From RH-AL1 sp964235705 (GTDB lineage: Bacteria > Pseudomonadota > Alphaproteobacteria > Rhizobiales > Beijerinckiaceae): DNA of 64,000 bases. This document shows, one piece after another, positions 1 to 9,213 of the stretch. Position 1 is the stretch's first letter. Every line of letters begins with the position of its first letter. Position numbers and translations under genes: made by a program. The DNA lies in contig CAXSDP010000008.1 of assembly GCA_964235705.1 (NCBI GenBank), positions 29,448-93,447 of the forward strand. The letters run 5' to 3'. Below the pieces are notes generated by a model. It was not told the origin of the DNA, did no database searches, and was given only the letters and a program-made list of their open reading frames with translations.

Positions 1-150
1 GAGGTTCCTTACGGCATCGGGCCATATGGAAACGCATATGTCTTCCGTTCCGGATCGACGAGCGTCCCCAACCGCGTTCGCTTGCGCCACGAGCGAGATC
101 CCGGAGTAACTTACGGCAGCCAGACCGAGCGATCGAAAGCGGCGACGTGA
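1..150 (+). CDS. C-terminal end of an unidentified protein (partial, cut by window start)
   Basis: Frame 1 is open from the first base to a TGA at 148-150, giving 49 residues beginning EVPYGIGPYGNAYVF. The stop lies 32 bases before the convergent stop of the GT61 gene, so the spacing suits a real gene end. I recognise no family. Forty-nine open codons in moderately GC-rich DNA can occur by chance, so the call is tentative. Confidence 0.35.
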   Translation, partial: EVPYGIGPYGNAYVFRSGSTSVPNRVRLRHERDPGVTYGSQTERSKAAT

Positions 151-181
151 CTGGAACAGCGCGCACCTCACGGGATATTCG

Positions 182-1348
182 TCAAAGGGCAAGGAATGCC
201 TCGAGCTTCGTCACGTCGAAATGAAATGATCGTAGGAAGTGGCGATCGTGACTAGCCTCGTCCGCTGGGCCGAACTCGACGTGATAGTCGCGACCGAGTT
301 GGCTCGAGAGGTCCCAGTAGAAAGGATCGTCCCAGCCGCTCGGTGAGATGTGGAGGCAAGGCGCATCGATCGGTTGGAAGATCTGGTTGGTCATTGCCGC
401 TCCCATGATGCCGAACGTCTTCTTGGCACCCTTCACCGCGCGGATTTGCTCAAGCAACGGGAGGCTTTCACACAGGAGTTCCCTGGCGCCGAGAGCGGCG
501 CAAACCGATCGAACCTCTTCTAGGTTCGTGATCTGTCTCGGCCAGCCCAGCGCGCGATTGATGAAGACAAGTTCGTCCGACGATTCGACTGGGCCCGCGG
601 CATCGAGCAGGAAGCTTCGGGTGAACGCGAGCGCGTGGCCGTTCTTCAGACTGGGATGATAGGATATTGGCGTCACATAATATAAATCGCTTATTTCGTA
701 GCATATCTTTCTATCAAGTATTTGTATCCCCCCGCTGCTAGATCCCATGAAAAGGGAGGCCCCCTCCCGACGAACGTTGTCGCTGGGTTCGTTGAACGAC
801 GACATGATGATCGAACACGTGCTCAGCTCCGGTCGAGCCATGGCGGACATCCGTGCGAAATCGTCAGCGAGCCAATGCCCGTAATTGAATGATCCAGATG
901 ACCCGACGAAAAGTGCCGTTCTGGCGTCGAGTGGCATGCGCTCCGCTGGCAGTCTTTTTTGAAGGTCTTCGCCTTGTTCGCCGCGATCGGGCCAACGATA
1001 CGTTTCATAAATGGGCAATATTTTCTGCCCGTCGACCGCGAAAAGCATGTTGTTCCAGATCAGCGCTCTCGCGATACGAACTAAAATCGATGGGGAGCAA
1101 TACGTGAACGATGCCGACTTGTGTCGAAGTGATGCGTCATTAGCAGCGAAACCATCTCCGGACAGGCACTTAATAGCGCTTCGAGCCGGAACGCTTGAAG
1201 GAAAAATTTCCGTGACGAACTCTATGAGATTCTTATGTTTAGAGTAAGTCTCGTATAGTTTCGCAATGTCGTAAAATGGATCAAAAAAACCACCAGCCTC
1301 ATAAAGTATGCTGGGACAGCAAGACAAAAGGTTAGTCTCGGTTGTCAT
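182..1348 (-). CDS. Glycosyltransferase family 61 (DUF563-type) protein
   Basis: Probable cytoplasmic sugar transferase for surface polysaccharide or glycan synthesis. From the ATG at 1348 it has 388 residues. The family pattern is visible in order: NYGHWLADD (about residue 155, the GT61 'HWL.D' motif), FINRALGWPRQITN (about 260, the 'R....R.I.N' block) and GIMGAAMTNQIFQP (about 315, 'G..GA..tN..F'). A TTG at 1441 would add 31 residues, but that stretch looks unlike the family and would start almost on top of the divergent methyltransferase, so I prefer the ATG. Base composition is lower in GC than the rest of the window, especially 650-1300, as is common for polysaccharide islands. Acceptor and donor sugar cannot be told. 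Confidence 0.8.
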   Translation of the reverse strand: MTTETNLLSCCPSILYEAGGFFDPFYDIAKLYETYSKHKNLIEFVTEIFPSSVPARSAIKCLSGDGFAANDASLRHKSASFTYCSPSILVRIARALIWNNMLFAVDGQKILPIYETYRWPDRGEQGEDLQKRLPAERMPLDARTALFVGSSGSFNYGHWLADDFARMSAMARPELSTCSIIMSSFNEPSDNVRREGASLFMGSSSGGIQILDRKICYEISDLYYVTPISYHPSLKNGHALAFTRSFLLDAAGPVESSDELVFINRALGWPRQITNLEEVRSVCAALGARELLCESLPLLEQIRAVKGAKKTFGIMGAAMTNQIFQPIDAPCLHISPSGWDDPFYWDLSSQLGRDYHVEFGPADEASHDRHFLRSFHFDVTKLEAFLAL

Positions 1349-1457
1349 CGGTTGTGCGCTCGGCGTTGCGGAATGAGGGCTGGTATCGGGTTTATGACAA
1401 GGGTTGCTCCTGGTGAAGTCAAGAGCTAGGCTTCCGCTCAAGGGTTTTGGGGGTTAG
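1349..1457. promoter_or_regulatory. Divergent intergenic region between GT61 and methyltransferase genes
   Basis: This 109-bp stretch separates two divergent starts and must hold both promoters. The sequence GGGGGTT at 1449-1455, just before the ATG at 1458, is a usable ribosome binding site for the methyltransferase. I cannot assign -35/-10 boxes with confidence. Confidence 0.35.
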
Positions 1458-2135
1458 ATGCTTCGCCACGAGTTCATCCAGCGCTTCGTCGACATGATAC
1501 CAAATGCTCGGTATCTCGAGGTGGGCGTGAGTACAGGCGAAACGTTCACGCGCATCAAGGCGAGAAAGAAAACCGGCGTTGATCCCGTCTACGCCTTTGA
1601 TTTCAAGGCTAACGCCGAGGCGGATAGTACGGCGCATTATGAAGTCTTGACGAGCGACGCTTTTTTCCAGAAGGCAATCGAGCGGGGCGTCAAGAAGTTC
1701 GATGTCGTGTTCTTGGATGGCTTGCACACGTTCGAGCAGATCCTCAAGGACCTGCTTAACGCCGTTCACCTCGTTGAAGAATCGGGCATCATAGTCATCG
1801 ACGACGTGATACCGTCCGATTACACCGCGTCCGTTAGCGATGTTCCAACCATGTTCGCCCTCCGCCGCGCGGCGGGAAATGCGGATGCGAGTTGGATGGG
1901 TGACGTTTATAAGATCGTGTGGTTTGTGGCGACTTACATGCCGTTCTTCAACTACGCGACCATCAAAGAAAACCACGGACAAATGGTGCTTTGGCGCGGC
2001 GTGAATCGCACGGTCGAAAAGGACATTAAACTCAAAAACATATCAGAAAAAGAATTCAAGGATGTTGTATTAGAAAGTGATATATATAATATGATGCCTT
2101 TTGAGGAAATCGTATCCATGATAAAACGGCAATAA
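1458..2135 (+). CDS. Class I SAM-dependent methyltransferase (Methyltransf_24-like)
   Basis: 225 residues. The fold is recognisable from ARYLEVGVSTGETF (about residue 18, SAM-binding motif I), the acidic end of the next strand (GVDPVYAFDF) and the motif-II-like FDVVFLDGLHTFEQ (about 86) followed by IIVIDDVIPSD. This DG(L)HT...DD arrangement is typical of small methyltransferases encoded in polysaccharide and O-antigen clusters. The ATG at 1458 follows a GGGGGTT ribosome site by two bases. The last 40 codons are very AT-rich, running into an AT-rich intergenic region. Substrate unknown; the neighbours suggest glycan decoration. Confidence 0.75.
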   Translation: MLRHEFIQRFVDMIPNARYLEVGVSTGETFTRIKARKKTGVDPVYAFDFKANAEADSTAHYEVLTSDAFFQKAIERGVKKFDVVFLDGLHTFEQILKDLLNAVHLVEESGIIVIDDVIPSDYTASVSDVPTMFALRRAAGNADASWMGDVYKIVWFVATYMPFFNYATIKENHGQMVLWRGVNRTVEKDIKLKNISEKEFKDVVLESDIYNMMPFEEIVSMIKRQ

Positions 2136-2330
2136 AAAAGTATGTTGCATTACTGTGGATCTGAAGTAAATATTTTGTATGTATTGTTTGCACTCAATGT
2201 GGCCTCTTCTAGCGAAAGACGTCGCCGCTGGTTCCTACGGTAACTGCGATTACTAGCGCGTTCTGCCAATCTTTCCCGTGAACTACCTTCACGCTTGGCG
2301 TTCGCACTCCGACGGCACATACGGCACGCA

Positions 2331-2545
2331 GGTGCGGTCCTGTACGGACCCATCGCGGGAGCGGTCGTTGATTGATACCGGCGCGATCTTGAAATTCCCA
2401 GAGTCAAAGGTGATTACTGGCGTGTTGTGCGACGCCGGATGATCCGTGCGCGACAACGATGTCGCCTACGCGTCGTAGAAGACCTGGGCCTATTTCTGCT
2501 TTTGGGGGTGACGGGCCGGCGCCGATCCATGTCCCGCCTTCAAGT
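2331..2545 (+). pseudogene. Decayed duplicate of the 5' end of the downstream glycosyltransferase gene
   Basis: This stretch aligns without gaps, at an offset of 519 bp, to 2870-3064 inside the GT2 gene, and more loosely upstream of that gene's start. By eye identity is roughly 80% between 2389 and 2541. Since 519 is a multiple of three the frame is the same, yet three stops interrupt it: TGA at 2440-2442 (TGG in the intact gene), TAG at 2476-2478 (CAG) and TGA at 2509-2511 (TGG). The TTG start and the AGGAGG ribosome site of the intact copy are not conserved. Similarity fades after about 2545. It is a broken partial copy, presumably left by a tandem duplication. Confidence 0.75.
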
Positions 2546-2639
2546 CGCCGCACACCGCATCGCGCGGGCCGACCTGTAGGGCGCCGAAGCCTTGCTCGAT
2601 CCAGCATCCGACCGCGTCGCTTCATGGCAGGGCCGTTCA

Positions 2640-2871
2640 AACAAACTCCGACGCTGTTTATCTAAAGAGCGGCAGCGGTGCAAATACGATAAAAGATACT
2701 AGTATCCTTTGATATAAAGATTTGTTAAGGAAATTTAAAAGTAATTCAAAGATAATATAAACAAAATGTATGTTTTGAGGATTATCAATGTTGTATAAAA
2801 GGACTTCACGCTTGATGTCCGCGCCTTGGCAAAACATGCCGACTGGAGGTGCGTTCTCGTAGGAGGCCCCA
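2640..2871 (+). promoter_or_regulatory. AT-rich upstream region and ribosome binding site of the GT2 gene
   Basis: 2660-2820 is strikingly AT-rich against the high-GC background and holds no credible gene; it is the natural promoter site for the gene at 2872. Several TATAAT-like strings occur (for example around 2752-2757 and 2793-2798) and I cannot choose among them. AGGAGG at 2861-2866 stands five bases before the TTG start and decides that start. A TAG in frame at 2860-2862 excludes any earlier start. Confidence 0.5.
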
Positions 2872-5340
2872 TTGCGGAAGCGGGCGTTGGCCGATGCCTG
2901 GACGACTTTGAAATTCCCCCGGTCGAAGGTAAGTCCCGGCGTGCTGTTCGACGCCGAATGGTACGTGCGCACCAACGACGTCGCCTGCGCGCCGCAGAAG
3001 GCTTGGGCCCATTTCTGCTCGCAGGGGTGGCGGGCCGGCGCCGATCCATGTCCGGCCTTCGACACGCGCTGGTACCTCGGCTCCTACCCCGACGTGGCTC
3101 AACTCGGCATCAACCCCCTCCTGCATTACATCGAGAAGGGACATCTCGAGGACCGTTTCCCCCACCCCTTGTTCGACACGAAGGGATACCGCGCGAGGAA
3201 TCCCGACGTCGCGGCGAGCGGGCAGAACCCGCTCGCGCATTACATCGAGAACGGCTTCCGCGAGGGACGCCAGCCGATCGACCTCTTCGACGACTTCTGG
3301 TACCTCTCGACCTACGGCGACGTCGCGCGCTCGCGCACCCTGCCGATCTACCATTACGCCAAATACGGCGCGAACGAGGGCCGCAACCCGTCCCCGCTCT
3401 TCGACACCAACTATTACAAGAAGCAGAACGGCGACGTCCCCTACCATGCCCTGAACCCGCTCTACCACTACATCGCGCACGGGCGGGCCGAGGGGCGGAT
3501 CTCCAAGACCCTGCAACGCAACATCTACAGCGACTGGATCGAGCGCAACGAAGCCGATGGTCCCGTCACGCGCGAAGGGCAGCGGAAAGCCCTAGGCCTG
3601 TTCCGCCACCTTCCCAAGTTCTCGATCGCGGTTCCCGTCTACAACACGCCGCTGAAGTACCTCACCGAGTTCATCGAGTCCGTGCGCCGCCAAAGCTATC
3701 CCTTCTGGGAGCTCTGCATCGCCGACGACGCGTCGACCCAACCGCACGTCAGGATGGAGCTGGCGAAGTACGAGGGGGATCCCCGCGTGAGGATCGCCTA
3801 CAACCGAGTCAACATGCACATCGCCGGCGCGACGAACGTGGCGATGGGCCTGGCGACCGGCGACTTCATCTGCCTGATGGATCACGACGACCTCATCAGC
3901 GAAGGGGCGCTCTACGAGTTCGCCTTGAAGCTCAACCTCCATCCCGACCTCGACATGATCTACTCCGACGAGGACAAGCTCAGCGTCGCGGGTGAACGAT
4001 ACGAACCGTTCTTCAAGCCGGACTGGTCGCCGGAATACCTCGAATCCTGCATGTACACGGCGCATTTCGCTTGCTATCGCAAGTCAATCGTCGACAAGAT
4101 TGGCGGCTTCCGCTCCAAGTACAATGGCGCGCAGGACTACGATTTCGTGCTGCGCTTCGTGCAAGCGACGCAGAAGATCGGACATGTCCCGAAGATCCTC
4201 TACCATTGGCGGGCGATCCCGGGGTCCACGGCGGAGTCCATGGCCAACAAGGACTACGTCGTCGACGCGGCGGTCCTCGCCCTCACCGACTACATCGCGC
4301 GGGAAGGGAGCGAGGGAACGGTCCGGGCCGCGACCTACAACGGGAGCTTCGACGTCCTGCGTGCGGTGAAGGGCAACCCCAAGGTCTCGATCGTCATCCC
4401 GACGGCGGGGCGACCGGCGACCATTCGCGGCACGTCCGTCGACCTCCTCGTCAACTGCGTCCAGGGCATCGCGGCGAGCACCTACCGCAACGTCGAGATC
4501 ATCGCCGTGCACAACGGCGACCTTGGTCCGCAAACGATGGAAGGGCTGACGCCCTTCGACGTCAAGCTGGTGACCTACACCGAACCTTTCAACGTCGCCC
4601 GGAAGATGAACATCGGCGCCAGGGCCGCGAGCGGCGACATCGTCCTCTTCCTCAACGACGACGTCGAGGTCGTATCCCCGGGCTGGCTCGAAGCGATGAT
4701 CGGCCTCGTCCAGAAACCCGGTGTCGGGTGCGTGGGCGCCAAGCTCCTCTTCGAGTCCGGGCAGATCCAGCACGTCGGCGTCACCTTCGCCGCCGGCCTT
4801 CCCGATCACGTGCTGCGCGGGGCGCCCCGCGAAGACCCCGGCTACTTCTTCAGCAACGTCTCGTGCCGCAACTGGTTGTCGGTCACGGGGGCCTGCGTGA
4901 TGCTGACGAGGGACGTCTTCGAGTCCGTCGGCGGCTTCACCGAAGACTTCGCGGTCAACTATAACGACATCGACCTTTGCTTGAAGGTCGTCGAGCTCGG
5001 GCTGCGATGCGTGGTGACGCCGCACGCCGTGCTTTACCATTTCGAGAGTCAGAACCGCGAGCGCAGCGTCGCCACCGACGAGATCGACCTGTTCCTCTGG
5101 CGCTGGCCACGCCTGTTGAACGAGGACCCGTATTACAGCGTCAACTTCGACCGGCGGCCACCCGATTTCAAGATGACCCTGGAGGATCACGGGTCCGGGA
5201 CCTACGATGGAGCCGACGTGCTGGCGCATCTGGCGGCCACCGCGATCAAGCCGAAACACCAAAGACCGTCCTTCACCAACCGGGTGATGTCATCCCTCCG
5301 AGGATGGCGGCCGCATCGCCAGGACAGGTCCATCGCGTAG
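2872..5340 (+). CDS. Large GT2 glycosyltransferase with N-terminal FD..Y...PDV repeats and two catalytic domains
   Basis: 822 residues from a TTG start with a strong AGGAGG site. Residues about 24-210 hold five imperfect repeats of about 38 residues with the pattern FD..YL..NPDV..G.NPL.HY...G..EGR, a module often found at the front of polysaccharide glycosyltransferases. Then come two GT-A domains: the first begins at PKFSIAVPVYN (about 247) with the metal-binding DHDD near 336; the second begins at PKVSIVIPT (about 502) with NDDVEV near 594 and an ED-like region NYNDIDLC near 700. Two catalytic domains suggest a polymerase or a transferase adding two sugars. No membrane segment is evident. 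It is likely part of an O-antigen or exopolysaccharide locus with the GT61 and methyltransferase genes. Confidence 0.85.
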   Translation: MRKRALADAWTTLKFPRSKVSPGVLFDAEWYVRTNDVACAPQKAWAHFCSQGWRAGADPCPAFDTRWYLGSYPDVAQLGINPLLHYIEKGHLEDRFPHPLFDTKGYRARNPDVAASGQNPLAHYIENGFREGRQPIDLFDDFWYLSTYGDVARSRTLPIYHYAKYGANEGRNPSPLFDTNYYKKQNGDVPYHALNPLYHYIAHGRAEGRISKTLQRNIYSDWIERNEADGPVTREGQRKALGLFRHLPKFSIAVPVYNTPLKYLTEFIESVRRQSYPFWELCIADDASTQPHVRMELAKYEGDPRVRIAYNRVNMHIAGATNVAMGLATGDFICLMDHDDLISEGALYEFALKLNLHPDLDMIYSDEDKLSVAGERYEPFFKPDWSPEYLESCMYTAHFACYRKSIVDKIGGFRSKYNGAQDYDFVLRFVQATQKIGHVPKILYHWRAIPGSTAESMANKDYVVDAAVLALTDYIAREGSEGTVRAATYNGSFDVLRAVKGNPKVSIVIPTAGRPATIRGTSVDLLVNCVQGIAASTYRNVEIIAVHNGDLGPQTMEGLTPFDVKLVTYTEPFNVARKMNIGARAASGDIVLFLNDDVEVVSPGWLEAMIGLVQKPGVGCVGAKLLFESGQIQHVGVTFAAGLPDHVLRGAPREDPGYFFSNVSCRNWLSVTGACVMLTRDVFESVGGFTEDFAVNYNDIDLCLKVVELGLRCVVTPHAVLYHFESQNRERSVATDEIDLFLWRWPRLLNEDPYYSVNFDRRPPDFKMTLEDHGSGTYDGADVLAHLAATAIKPKHQRPSFTNRVMSSLRGWRPHRQDRSIA

Positions 5341-5416
5341 GGCGATGTTCGCCGGGGTCGTGCCGGTTCAAGCCGCCTCGCGGCTCGACGTCGTGGCCTC
5401 GTCCTCGCGGGACGCT

Positions 5417-5446
5417 TGGCCGGCGTGCCCCTGGCTGGCGTGCCCC
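5417..5446. repeat. 15-bp tandem duplication in a 306-bp intergenic region
   Basis: Two adjacent units of the form TGGCYGGCGTGCCCC (5417-5431, 5432-5446) differ at one base. They lie in the 5341-5646 gap between the GT2 gene and the ABC transporter operon. I see no other gene, hairpin or clear promoter in that gap. Confidence 0.6.
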
Positions 5447-5646
5447 TAGCCCTGCTGGCGGCCGCGTCGCCGTGGCGAATGGTTCGAGCCTGGGCGGCTT
5501 CCTGTGCGAGCGCTGGGCGCCGGACCCCTTGGGGGATGGCGCGCTGACGCGGCCACCACCGCGTAGGCGGCGTCCCGCCTCTCGCCCGAACCTCCGAATC
5601 GCCCTGGGCCTCCGAATTGCATGGCACCGATGAGATCGGAGCCTTC

Positions 5647-7248
5647 ATGGATCGCAGGACGTTTTTCGGTGGCGCGGGCGCGCTGGGGTTGACCGGCCTC
5701 CTCGACGTGAGGGGCGCCGGGGCGGCGGCGGCGGACGACACGGTGGTCATCGCCATCGCCGACACGATCAACAGCCTGGACATCCAACGCGCCGGCACCA
5801 ACCGCCCGGCCTACCAGGTGGCGATCAACGCCTACGACCGGCTGCTGTCGTTCGGCACGGCCACGGATGGATACGGCGTCCACTCCGAATATTCGGTGCT
5901 GCGCGGCGAACTGGCGGAACGCTGGGAGGTCGCCCCCGACGGCTTGGCCGTGACCTTCACCCTGAAGCCGGACGCGGTGTTCACCGACGGCAGCCCCGTG
6001 ACGGCCGAGGACGTGAAATGGTCGTTCGACCGCGCGGTCTCGATCGGCGGCTTCCCGACCCAGCAGTTCGGCCTCGGCAAGATGACCAAGCCCGAGCAAT
6101 TCGCGGTCGTCGACCCCCGCACGGTCCGCGTCACCTTCCCCACGGGGTCGAAGCTGTCGCTGCCGGACTTCGCCGTGCCGCTCGCCATCATCTACAACTC
6201 CAGGCTAGTGAAGGCGCACGCCACGCCCAGTGATCCCTGGGGCGCCGAGTACACCCACCGCAACACGGCCGGCTCCGGAGGCTTCCACGTCGAGCGCTGG
6301 GACCCGGGCCAGCAGCTCGTCTACGTCCGCCATGACAAGTGGAAGGGCGGCCCGGTGCCGGCCGTGCGGCGCGCCATCATCCGCGAGATCCCGAGCAAGT
6401 CGACCCGCCGGGCGCTGGTGGAGCGTGGCGACATCCACATCGACTTCGACACCGGCGGCCAGGACACGCGGGAGATGAAGGCCAACCCCAAGCTGAAGGT
6501 GACAAGCTGGCCCATCGTCAACACCGAGAACGTCCTCAGCCTAAACGTCGACTTCCCGGCGTTCCAGGATCGCAGGGTGCGCCAGGCGATCGCCTGGGCC
6601 GTCCCCTATCAGCAGATCTTCGACCAGGCGGCCTTCGGCCAAGGCCGGGCGATGTTCGGCGGCCCGGCCGCGTCCGACAGCGACGTCTGGCCGGCGGTGT
6701 TCCCCTACAGGACGGACTACGACAAGGCGAAGGCGCTGCTGGCCGAGACCGCCTACAAGGACGGCTTCGCCGTGCCGCTGTCCATCGACCTCAGCACGGC
6801 GGAATGGAGCGAGCCCTCCGCGCTGCTGGTGCAGGAGAGCCTCGGCAAGATCGGCATCCGCTGCACGATCGACAGGGTGCCCGGCGCCAACTGGCGGACG
6901 CTGGCGCTGGTGCAGAAGAAGTTCCCGATGATCATCGACGGCTTCGGCGGCTGGCTCGACACGCCGGAATACTACTTCTTCTACTCCTACGTGAAGGGCA
7001 CCCTGTTCAACGCCGCCAACTACGACAATCCGGAGATGGCGGCGCTGGTGGCCAAGACCATGCCCATGCCGGTGAGCGACCCGGCCTACGCGCCGGCGGT
7101 CCGGCGGATGATCGCCATCGCGGTCGAGGACGTGCCGCGCATCCCGCTGTGGCAGCCGGCGCTGGCGAGCGCCATGGCTCGCAAGGTGTCCGGCTACGAA
7201 TCCTGGTTCCACCGCACGATCGACGCGCGCAGCCTGCGGCTCGCCTGA
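5647..7248 (+). CDS. ABC transporter substrate-binding protein, family 5 (peptide/nickel/opine type), Tat-type signal
   Basis: 533 residues from the ATG at 5647; an ATG at 5617 would add ten unlikely residues before the signal. The start MDRRTFFGGAGALGL followed by a hydrophobic run and GAGAAAADD looks like a twin-arginine signal with a cleavage site near residue 30, so the protein should act in the periplasm. The body matches the SBP_bac_5 fold: DGLAVTFTLKPDAVFTDGSPVTAEDVKWSFDR near 95-125 and VRQAIAWAVPYQQIF near 310 are family hallmarks. It heads a tightly packed operon with two permeases, a fused ATPase and an AtzG/AtzE pair, so the ligand may be an amide or urea-like compound rather than a peptide; that is inference. 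Confidence 0.9.
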   Translation: MDRRTFFGGAGALGLTGLLDVRGAGAAAADDTVVIAIADTINSLDIQRAGTNRPAYQVAINAYDRLLSFGTATDGYGVHSEYSVLRGELAERWEVAPDGLAVTFTLKPDAVFTDGSPVTAEDVKWSFDRAVSIGGFPTQQFGLGKMTKPEQFAVVDPRTVRVTFPTGSKLSLPDFAVPLAIIYNSRLVKAHATPSDPWGAEYTHRNTAGSGGFHVERWDPGQQLVYVRHDKWKGGPVPAVRRAIIREIPSKSTRRALVERGDIHIDFDTGGQDTREMKANPKLKVTSWPIVNTENVLSLNVDFPAFQDRRVRQAIAWAVPYQQIFDQAAFGQGRAMFGGPAASDSDVWPAVFPYRTDYDKAKALLAETAYKDGFAVPLSIDLSTAEWSEPSALLVQESLGKIGIRCTIDRVPGANWRTLALVQKKFPMIIDGFGGWLDTPEYYFFYSYVKGTLFNAANYDNPEMAALVAKTMPMPVSDPAYAPAVRRMIAIAVEDVPRIPLWQPALASAMARKVSGYESWFHRTIDARSLRLA

Positions 7249-7249
7249 G

Positions 7250-8326
7250 GTGACGATCACCGAGGGAACCGGGGCGCCGCCGGTGGCGGTGGCGCGGAGG
7301 AGGCGGACGGGCAAGCTCGCCCTCGTCGGCGGCCGGGTCCTCCAGGCGGTGCCGGCGCTGATCGGCATCATCATCGTCACGTTCCTGCTGACGCGGGCGC
7401 TGCCGGGCGACCCCGCCGCCTATTTCGCCGGCCCGATGGCCGACGCGCAGACGATCGCGCAGGTGCGCCACGCGATGGGGCTGGACCGCGGCCTGCCGGT
7501 GCAGTTCCTCGCCTACGTGCGGGACCTCCTGCACGGCGACCTCGGGCAGTCGATCTCGACCGGGCAGAGCATGGCGCACGAGTTGGTCACGCGGCTGCCG
7601 GCCTCGCTCGAGCTGACGCTGGGCGCGTTGGCGGTGTCGGTCGGCGTCGCGGTGCCGCTCGGTATCCTCGCCGCCACGCGCCCCGACAGCTGGGTGGACC
7701 ACCTGTGCCGGCTGGTCGTCACCGCCGGCGTGTCGCTGCCGACCTTCTTCACCGGCTTGACGCTGATCTACGTCTTCTACTACCGGCTCGGCTGGGCGCC
7801 GGCGCCGACCGGGCGGCTCGACCTCCTCTACACGAACCCGCCGGCGATCACCGGCTTCTTCACCGTGGACGCGCTGCTCGCCGGCGACTTGGAGACGTTC
7901 CGGGCGGCGCTGGCGCAGCTGATCCTGCCGGCCGCGACGCTCGCCCTGTTCACGCTGGCGCCGATCGCCCGGATGACCCGCGCCTCCATGCTGCAGGCGC
8001 TGGGCAGCGAGTTCGTGCGCACCGCGCGGGCCGCCGGCCTGTCGCGGCGCACCGTGCTGTTCACCTACGCCTTCGGCAACGCGGTGCTGCCGGTCATCAC
8101 CACGCTCAGCATGGTGTTCTCCTTCGCGCTCGGTGCCAACGTGCTGGTCGAGAAGGTGTTCTCCTGGCCGGGCATCGGGTCCTTCGCCGTGGATGCGCTG
8201 GTCAGCTCGGACTACGCCGCCGTGCAGGGCTTTGTCCTCGCCATGGCGGTGCTGTTCGTGACCCTGAACCTCCTCGTCGACATCGCCTATACGCTGGTCG
8301 ACCCCAGGCTGGGGCGTCAGGCGTGA
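7250..8326 (+). CDS. ABC transporter permease, DppB/OppB type
   Basis: 358 residues, GTG start one base after the preceding stop. It has the family pattern: a first membrane helix (VPALIGIIIVTFLLTRALPGDPA), a long periplasmic loop with MGLDRGLPVQF and YVRDLLHGDLGQS, then further hydrophobic segments. The ATPase-contacting EAA-like loop is VRTARAAGLSRRTVLF near 260. It pairs with the DppC-type subunit that overlaps its end by four bases (GTGA at 8323-8326). Confidence 0.92.
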   Translation: MTITEGTGAPPVAVARRRRTGKLALVGGRVLQAVPALIGIIIVTFLLTRALPGDPAAYFAGPMADAQTIAQVRHAMGLDRGLPVQFLAYVRDLLHGDLGQSISTGQSMAHELVTRLPASLELTLGALAVSVGVAVPLGILAATRPDSWVDHLCRLVVTAGVSLPTFFTGLTLIYVFYYRLGWAPAPTGRLDLLYTNPPAITGFFTVDALLAGDLETFRAALAQLILPAATLALFTLAPIARMTRASMLQALGSEFVRTARAAGLSRRTVLFTYAFGNAVLPVITTLSMVFSFALGANVLVEKVFSWPGIGSFAVDALVSSDYAAVQGFVLAMAVLFVTLNLLVDIAYTLVDPRLGRQA

Positions 8327-9213
8327 GCGACGTCATCGCCCCGGTCCCTGCGGCCCGGCCGGGCGCCCTCGCGCGCAACGGGCGCCACCTCGCCCATATA
8401 TTACGGAGCAACCCGCCGACGTTGGTCGCCTTCGCGCTGTTCCTCCTGTTGGCGCTGACCGCCTTGCTGGGGCCGAGCCTCGTGCCGTACCCGCCCTTCG
8501 CCAGCGACGCGGCGCAGCCGCTGAAGCCGCCCTCGGCGGCGCACTGGTTCGGCACCGACGCGGTCGGGCGCGACGTGTTCTCCCGCGTGGTCGTCGCCGC
8601 CCGCCTCGACCTGCTGATCTCGCTCGGCGCCGTCATCCTGTCCTTCACCGGCGGCGCGCTGGTGGGCTCGCTCGCCGGCTTCTACGGCGGCTGGTTCGAC
8701 CGCGTGTCCGGGCGACTCATCGACACGATCATGGCCTTCCCGCTGTTCGTGCTGGCGATGGGGATCGTCGCGGCACTCGGCAACACCGTCGCCAACGTGG
8801 TCTACGCCACCGCCATCGTAAACCTGCCGTTCTACGCCCGCCTCGCCCGCGCCGAAGTGATGATCCGGCGCGACGCCGGCTTCGTGGTGGCGGCGCGCCT
8901 ATCGGGCAATGGCGGCCCGCGCATCCTCGCGACGCAGGTGTTCCCCAACATCCTGCCGCCGATGATGGTGCAGGTCTCGCTCAACCTCGGCTGGGCGATC
9001 CTCAACGCCGCCGGGCTCTCCTTCATCGGGCTCGGCGTGCGCCCGCCCACGGCGGAATGGGGCATCATGGTCGCCGAGGGCGCCAACAACATCGTGTCCG
9101 GCGAATGGTGGCTGGCGATCTTCCCCGGCCTCGCGCTGATGCTCGCCGTGTTCACCTTCAACCTGCTGGGCGACGGCTTGCGCGATCTCGTCGACCCGCT
9201 GAGGCGCACGTGA
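8323..9213 (+). CDS. ABC transporter permease, DppC/OppC type
   Basis: 296 residues. The GTG at 8323 overlaps the stop of the upstream permease (GTGA), which fixes the start. Features: N-terminal helix FALFLLLALTALLGPSLVPYPPF, the HWFGTDAVGRDVFSRVV signature that follows it in DppC proteins (about residue 68), and the EAA loop VVAARLSGNGGPRILATQVFPNILP near 190. The conserved ending SFIGLGVRPPTAEWGIM...FTFNLLGDGLRDLVDP is complete. It forms the inner-membrane channel with the DppB-type subunit. Confidence 0.92.
   Translation: MSDVIAPVPAARPGALARNGRHLAHILRSNPPTLVAFALFLLLALTALLGPSLVPYPPFASDAAQPLKPPSAAHWFGTDAVGRDVFSRVVVAARLDLLISLGAVILSFTGGALVGSLAGFYGGWFDRVSGRLIDTIMAFPLFVLAMGIVAALGNTVANVVYATAIVNLPFYARLARAEVMIRRDAGFVVAARLSGNGGPRILATQVFPNILPPMMVQVSLNLGWAILNAAGLSFIGLGVRPPTAEWGIMVAEGANNIVSGEWWLAIFPGLALMLAVFTFNLLGDGLRDLVDPLRRT

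Noticed and set aside
2160..2210. Possible older copy of the AT-rich GT2 promoter (ATTTTGTATGTATTG versus the region near 2763)
   Set aside because: Similarity is short and AT-rich, needs a shift of about 70 bp relative to the 519-bp offset, and could be chance.
2940..3500. N-terminal repeats of the GT2 protein as a DNA tandem repeat or CRISPR-like array
   Set aside because: The repeats are conserved only at protein level, with divergent DNA and no spacers; no CRISPR array or cas gene is present in the window.
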